Origin: Molossus alvarezi
Lineage: Eukaryota; Chordata; Mammalia; Chiroptera; Molossidae
Direction of reading: 5' to 3'
Assembly: GCA_037176705.1 (NCBI GenBank)
Contig: CM073889.1
Location: 102,999,890-103,063,889, forward strand
DNA length: 64,000 nucleotides
The notes under the pieces were generated by a model, which saw nothing but the letters and a program-made list of their open reading frames with translations, was not told the origin of the DNA and did no database searches. Below are positions 58,541-64,000 of this stretch, piece by piece. Numbering within the stretch: position 1 is the first letter of the stretch; every line of letters starts with the position of its first letter. The translations under genes were made by a program, and so were the position numbers.

Positions 58541-60164
58541 AGGGATCATATATACCTAGTGCCTAGAATAGTGCCTGAAAGTAAGTAGGCAGTAAAAATT
58601 TGTGGAAAGAGTGATTTATTTACAATTTCAATAAGTATTGTGAATAAGAAGTAGAGAGCTCCATAAGTCTATAGCAGAAAAACAATTATCTCCTAATCCA
58701 CTTACGGAGATATTTGAATTAGAATGGATATTTCCAGGAGGCTTAATTTATCACCATTAAAACACAGTGTGGCCTGACATGAACTTCTATTTTCGACTTC
58801 TTAGCTACTGAAGTCGCTCACATAATACTTCCTAGAAATCTATGTACATGTTTCCTGCTCATATAGCTCCTTTTAGGATGTATTTCTCAGCCATACCACT
58901 ACATCTGAATCTTTCTAAATGTCCTTCCAGGAAGACATTCAAACCCAGAAATAAAAAGAAACCTCAAAATGACACCAGGCTAGCTCCTAGTATAATAGAA
59001 TGGTTTTCTTCCATTGTCTGTAATTCACAGAATGGGTTTTCTGTCTAATACTGACCCAGGTCTTATTATCTATTCTGACCCTTAGGTTCAATGGTAAGCA
59101 GTTCTTCACCTAGATATTGGCCATTACCTTTTCCACATGTTAACTACTTCTCATATTTTCTCTCCTTCTCTTTGTTTTTCTTTCACCTTTCCAATTTACT
59201 AACATAATTTTAAATCTGATCTTATCTTCAAAATGCTGCTTCCTTCCTGAATGCTTGGTACCATCTGTGCCTTTGATGAGTCTGTCAGTCTGTCCTTTGC
59301 AGGGAACAAGACATCATCGGGCACTTCTGCATCTAGGACTGGTCCCTGGAAGCATCAGGTTGGTCCTAATTCCACAGGAGATCTCAGTTGTCTCTAGGGC
59401 CAAAAGACACCTGTGAAATAACTATTTTCCCCAGTTCTTCAAATACACATTTGTTAAGGAAGAGCAATTTTAACAAGCTTGGTCTCTAGAGAGGTAGTTT
59501 AAAAACTGCTTATTAGTGATTTTGCATTTGGCAGAAAGCTTTTTCATGTGAACCTAAAGCTAGTGGAATCAATCCTACCTACTACGCAGACTTCCTGGTC
59601 TGCAAAAGAGACCCTCAGTTTCAAAGCATTTCTTCAGTTTATAAACAGTACTCCTACAGCTCCAATTGCCAGGATCTACTTTGAAACTTGCCTCGTAATA
59701 TCAGATTTTTCTATTCAGTAAAACTAAATATAAACTATGCTTGTCACTCTCTCAACCAATTTAGGAAAGGTTCCCTTGTGCACTGAAGAGTCAGAGGTCA
59801 ATAGAGAGTCCCTGAATTTAAGGTGTGTGGATACATTATCTGTCTAATTTTAGCAAGCAGGCAGAACTTCCACATTGCAAAGAGCTTGGCTACCTTGAAC
59901 ACAGTCACCCTGGGAGACTAGACTCCGTCCCAAAGGCTGGTTTTGTTTTAAATCTTACCATTTCTGTCTTTCTCTGTCTTTAGCATTTTCTTTTAAAAAT
60001 CTTAATGGTAATTCTTGCATATGGCAAAACCTTCACTGCATAATGAAAAGTAAATGTCTCTCTCACCTCAGACCTTCAGTTCTTTCTCCAGAGACAAATA
60101 ATGTTAAGAGTTTCTTATCTACTTTCCAGACACTTCATATGCATATGCAAGCACATTGCCTTAT
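58541..60164. other. Unassigned sequence
   Basis: No gene recognised. Confidence 0.4.
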
Positions 60165-60370
60165 TTTAACAAGATAAATGAGAGAAGACTATATCCACAA
60201 TTCTGCACCTTGCCTTTATCACTTTAAAATCTTGAATATCTTTCCATACTCAGTACATAGGGGTGGACCTCCTACTCAGTAATGGCTATCAAGTATTTCA
60301 TTGTCAGCATGTGATATACTTTATTTAAATGATGGGCAGTTAAGTTGTTTTAGTCTTTTGCAACTAGGAA
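60165..60370 (-). repeat. Old L1M-like fragment
   Basis: 'ATCTTTCCATACTCAGTACAT' and 'GATGGGCAGTTAAGTTGTTT' resemble the complement of L1M. It is strongly diverged. Confidence 0.5.
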
Positions 60371-60439
60371 AAAAAAACACTTCAAAGTGATTAATTCATT
60401 TGCATATATACCCTTCTTTATAATAATCTTATTTTATTT

Positions 60440-60600
60440 ATAATCATAAGTGTCCTTATTGGTAAAATTGGGATGATAGTAACACTAAGCTTAAAGTGTT
60501 TCTGTGAGGTTTAAATAGATATAAACAAAGCACTCAGGACAGTGTCTGGCATAGTGTAAGCACTTGTAAGTTAATTGCCACTTATCATTGCCAATACTCA
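60440..60600 (+). repeat. MIR tail fragment
   Basis: 'TTGGTAAAATTGGGATGATAG' to 'GTGTCTGGCATAGTGTAAGC' follows the MIR 3' half. Confidence 0.75.
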
Positions 60601-60806
60601 TCATTATTATCATTGTTACCTTATATGTTTATGTTTCTATACATGTGAATAGTCTGCTACAAGTTTTGCTCATTTTTGTGTTGGATTATTGGTATATTGG
60701 TTATTCAGATCCTCTGTCCATTTTTATTTTGGATTGTGTATGGGTTTTTTGCTATTGATTTGTATGAGTTCTTTATATACTTTAGCTATCAAACCCTTAT
60801 CAGGTA

Positions 60807-60991
60807 CAGGCCTACCTCAAAGATATTGTAGGTTTGGTTCTAGATCACTGAAATAAAGTAAGCATCACAATGAAGTGAATTATAATCTTATTGCTGGTGG
60901 AGGGTCTTGCTTTCAACTTGTAAAAAAGGCAACGTCAACATTCAACACTGAAGTGTGATAATGCAAAGCACAATGAAGTAAGGTATACCTG
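60807..60991. mobile_element. Tigger1-like MITE (185 bp)
   Basis: Starts CAGGCCTACCTCAAAGATAT and ends AAGGTATACCTG, the inverted ends of Tigger1-type elements. A TA dinucleotide flanks both sides (60805-60806 and 60992-60993), as expected for the superfamily. It lies within the L1. Confidence 0.9.
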
Positions 60992-62247
60992 TAAATGATT
61001 TGCACTGTTTTCTCCTATTTGACAGGTTGCCTGTCCTTTCGTTGAAGGCTTCCTTTGCTGTGCAGAAGCTTTTTAATTTAATGTAGTCCCACTTGAATAT
61101 TTTCACATTTGCTGCCTTTGCTTTTGGTGCCAAATTTGAGAAATCATCGTCCAAACTTAAGTTAAGAACTTACTGCCTATATGTTATTCTAACATATGTT
61201 AAGGTTTTAGGTCTTACATTCAAGTCTTCACTCCATATTGACTTAGTTTCTGTGTATGGTGTTAGTGGTCCAGTTTCATTTTTGTGGATATGGCTGCCTG
61301 GTCTCCCCAGTAATAACTAATGAAGAGACTGTTCTTTCTCCATTGTATTTTCTTGGCTCTCTTATTCTAAATTAATTGACCACATATGTGTTGGTTTATT
61401 TTTAGACTCTATTTTGTTTCATTAATTTATGTGTATGTTTTCATGTCAATACCATACTGTTTTGATTATTATGGATTTGTAGTCTAGTTTGAAATAAAAG
61501 AATGTGATGCCTTCAGCTTTGTTCTTTGTCATGACTGCTTTGACTATTTGGGGTCTTTTGTGTTTTCATACAAATTTTAGAATTGTTTGTGGTATCTCTG
61601 TGAAAATTTGCTATTGCAGTTTTGATAGGAATTTCATTGAATCTATAGATTGCTTTGAGTAGTATAAACATTTTACCAATATTATTATTTTTTCCAATCC
61701 ATAACCGTGGAATATCTCTCCATTTATTTTTGTCTTCACTTTTTTTCATAAATGTCTTATAGTTTTCAGTGTACAGGTCTTTCACCTCCTTGGTTAAATT
61801 TTTTTAAAAATTATTTTGATACAATTATAAATTTTTTTGAATATTTTTGCATTATGTTCCTTGGGTATATTAGCCTGTAATTTTCTTTTCTTGTAGCATT
61901 TTTGTCTGGTTTTGGTATCAGGGTAATGCTGGCATCATAAAAGTTTGGAAGGGTTCCCTCATCTTTTATTTCTTGGCAGTCTTTGAGAAGGATCAGTATT
62001 AATTATTCTGTAAATGTTTGGTAGACTTTACCAGTAAAGCCATTTGGTCCTGGACTTTTATTTATTCAGAAGGTTTTGATCACTGATTCAATTTCCTTAC
62101 TAATAATTGGTCTGTTTAGATTTTTTATTTCTTCAATATTCAGTCTTGATAGGTTGTATGTTGCTAGGAACTTATCCATTTTTTTTAGGGTGTCCAATTT
62201 GTTGGTGTATAATTATATTGTAGTCTTTTATGATCCTTTGTATTTCT

Positions 62248-62510
62248 TTCTTTTTTTTTTTACCCTCACCCAAGGACATTTTTTCCATTTTTGTTCAGAT
62301 AGAGTGGGAGGGATAGAGAGGAAGAAAGAGAGAGAGAGAGAGAGGGAGAGAGAGAGAAACATCGATGTAAAAGGGACATGTCGAGTGGCTGCCTCCTGCA
62401 CAACCCAACCAGGGCTGGGGACAAACTGCATGCCCTTATCGGGAACCGAACCCGAGTCTCTCTGGACCACAGGCCAACGCTCTAACCACTGAGCAAAACC
62501 AGCCAGGGCA
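62248..62510 (-). repeat. Ves-type SINE
   Basis: Exact 15-bp flanks ATCCTTTGTATTTCT (62233-62247 and 62511-62525). The tail complement is 'ACCCTCACCCAAGGACA', there is a (GA)n tract, and the head complement is 'GAGCAAAACCAGCCAGGG'. It is inserted in the L1. Confidence 0.97.
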
Positions 62511-63330
62511 ATCCTTTGTATTTCTGTTTTAACATCTCCTTTTTCATATATGATTTTATTTATTTGAGTCCTCTCTTTTTCATGGTGGATCTAGCTAAAG
62601 GGTTTTCAATTTGTTTATCTTTTTAAAAAATCATTGAACTTTTTATTGTCTTGTTTAGTCTCTATTTAGTTTATTTTTGCTCTGATCTTTGTATTTCCAT
62701 CTATTTACTAACATTGGGCTTCACTTGTTCTTTTTCTAGTTCTTTGAGATATAAAGTTAGACTATTGATTGGAGAGGTTCCTTGTTTCTTGATGTAGGCA
62801 TTACTCTCTAAGAATTTTCCTCTTTTGCTGCATCTCATAAATTTCGGTATGCTATATTTCATTTCCATTTGTCTCAAGGCATTTTTTTGCCTTTTGACTT
62901 CTTTATTGACCCATTGGTTACTCAGTAACATGTTGTTAATCCTCCACACATATGTGAATTTTTTAGTTTTATTCTTTAAATTGATTTCTGGTTTTATACT
63001 GTTGGGGTTGGGAAAACATGCTCAATATAATTTTAATCTTAAAAATTTTAAGACTTGTTTTGTGGCCTAACATATGATATATCCTGGAAAATGTTTCAAG
63101 TGTGCTTGGAAGAATGTATATTGTGTTGTTTTTGGATGGGATGTTTGGTATATGTCTCTTACATCCATCTAGTTTAATGTGTCATTTAAGACCAATGTTC
63201 CCTTTTGATTTTCTGTCTGAATATTCTATCTTTTGGTTGAAGTAGGTTATTAAAGTCCCCTACTATTATTATAATGCTATCTATTTCTCCTTTTAGGTTT
63301 GTGAATATTTGCTTTATATATTTAGCTGAT

Positions 63331-64000
63331 TCCTACATCCCACTTCTTGAACTTGACCCTATAGATATACTACCATAAAAACAAAACAAAACAAAAACCA
63401 CAACAAAAAATGCATATAATTTTTGTGGAATTATCTGTAATAACAAGGTATTATAACAAGGTATTAGGATTAGTAATTATTGTGGAATTATCTGTAATAA
63501 CAAGGTATTAGTATTAGTCTCCTTTCATGACACAAGGACTGGTTGAATTAATTATGGCATATAAACATGACTGAGGACCAAACAGCCTTAAAAAAAGAAT
63601 GAACTATTGTTCCAGGAGCTGATTTAAGTGAATTCTAAGTTAATTTGCTATGTGAACAAAAGCAAGATTATTACTACTTTTTATAAGAAAGAAGAAAAAA
63701 TAAGAGTGCATATTTTTAGGAAGGACATGTTTACCTTAGATAGTATGTGGGAATCAAGAACAAGGGCTAGCAGTGAGCTGAGTTTACTATTTTATGAAGT
63801 TTTGATTTTAAATCATGCAAATGTTTATGTACTTAAAAATGGAGTTACATAAGAAACAAAAAACAAAAAAACAAAAAAAAGTAAGCCCTAAAATTGAACC
63901 AAAGAGTAACTAATAAACCTAAAGTTACATCAAATTGATAACATATCCACTCAGAGAAATGGGTGAATTTAAATATTTTTGAACCCAGTAATGGGACTGA
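63331..64000. other. Unassigned end of window with a short tandem duplication
   Basis: Parts (63570-63600) resemble L1 text in the + orientation, opposite to the L1 on the left. A 30-bp unit is repeated exactly at 63424-63453 and 63481-63510. A-rich runs lie near 63380-63410 and 63855-63880. Confidence 0.45.

Larger units (their letters stand above)
60660..63330 (-). repeat. L1 ORF2 remnant lacking the RT core
   Basis: The + strand text is the complement of ORF2. Minus-strand pieces such as 'YTENYKTFMKKSEDKNKW' (61513-61785) and 'NMLLSNQWVNKEVKRQKNA' (62701-62949) are L1-like. Between about 61800 and 61860 the text jumps from the segment downstream of FADD to one well upstream of it, so the catalytic part is deleted. 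Two later insertions are nested in it. Confidence 0.85.

Noticed and set aside
58200..58541. Open frame of 113 codons, + strand
   Set aside because: It lies in MaLR internal sequence, which is non-coding and repetitive.
1..64000. CRISPR arrays, operons, bacterial promoters or terminators
   Set aside because: None seen; the window is mammalian nuclear DNA.

Overview
The window is mammalian nuclear DNA, almost certainly from a bat. The strongest sign is about sixteen copies of a tRNA-derived SINE of the Ves type, each with a GGTTCGATTCC-like B box at the head. The rest is old mammalian repeats (L1, L2, MIR, MLT1, MER5, MER20, Tigger). The interspersed, nested repeats and the lack of any dense set of open frames rule out a bacterial or viral genome. 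I recognised no functional protein-coding exon, tRNA or rRNA gene. The window reads as intergenic DNA or part of a very large intron.

The most unusual locus is a decayed copy of a negative-strand RNA virus polymerase (L) gene on the + strand, from about 20.2 kb to 23.4 kb. Successive open pieces in three frames appear in the order expected for a mononegavirus L protein: pre-motif A, motif A, motif B, motif C, the post-C palm region, and then the capping (PRNTase) region. It is broken by frameshifts and stops, and key residues of motif C and of the capping HR motif are changed. An endogenous bornavirus-like L element (EBLL) is the most likely identity, because EBLLs are known in bat genomes. 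The family assignment needs a protein search.

Layout. 0-6.7 kb: a SINE, a MIR and an MLT1 LTR in otherwise unassigned DNA. 6.7-12.9 kb: a nearly full-length L1 on the - strand, with degraded ORF1 and ORF2, split in ORF1 by a 452-bp MITE with perfect inverted ends. 13-19.6 kb: old L1M fragments on the - strand, with a hAT element and several SINEs nested in them. 20.2-23.7 kb: the viral L fossil, bounded on its right by a SINE. 24-29 kb: mostly unassigned DNA and one possible processed transcript copy. 29-45.5 kb: L1, L2, MIR and MER fragments, SINE pairs, and a tiny L1 insertion. 46-54 kb: a MER20, SINEs and an L1 3' end. 54-58.6 kb: L2 and MLT1 LTRs, with an ORF2-less L1 copy inserted cleanly. 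60-63.3 kb: an L1 ORF2 remnant carrying a Tigger MITE and a SINE. 63.4 kb: a short tandem duplication.

Target-site duplications (TSDs) give clear orders of events at several nested sites. Family names are from pattern recognition. I could not run RepeatMasker or BLAST, so subfamily labels are provisional.
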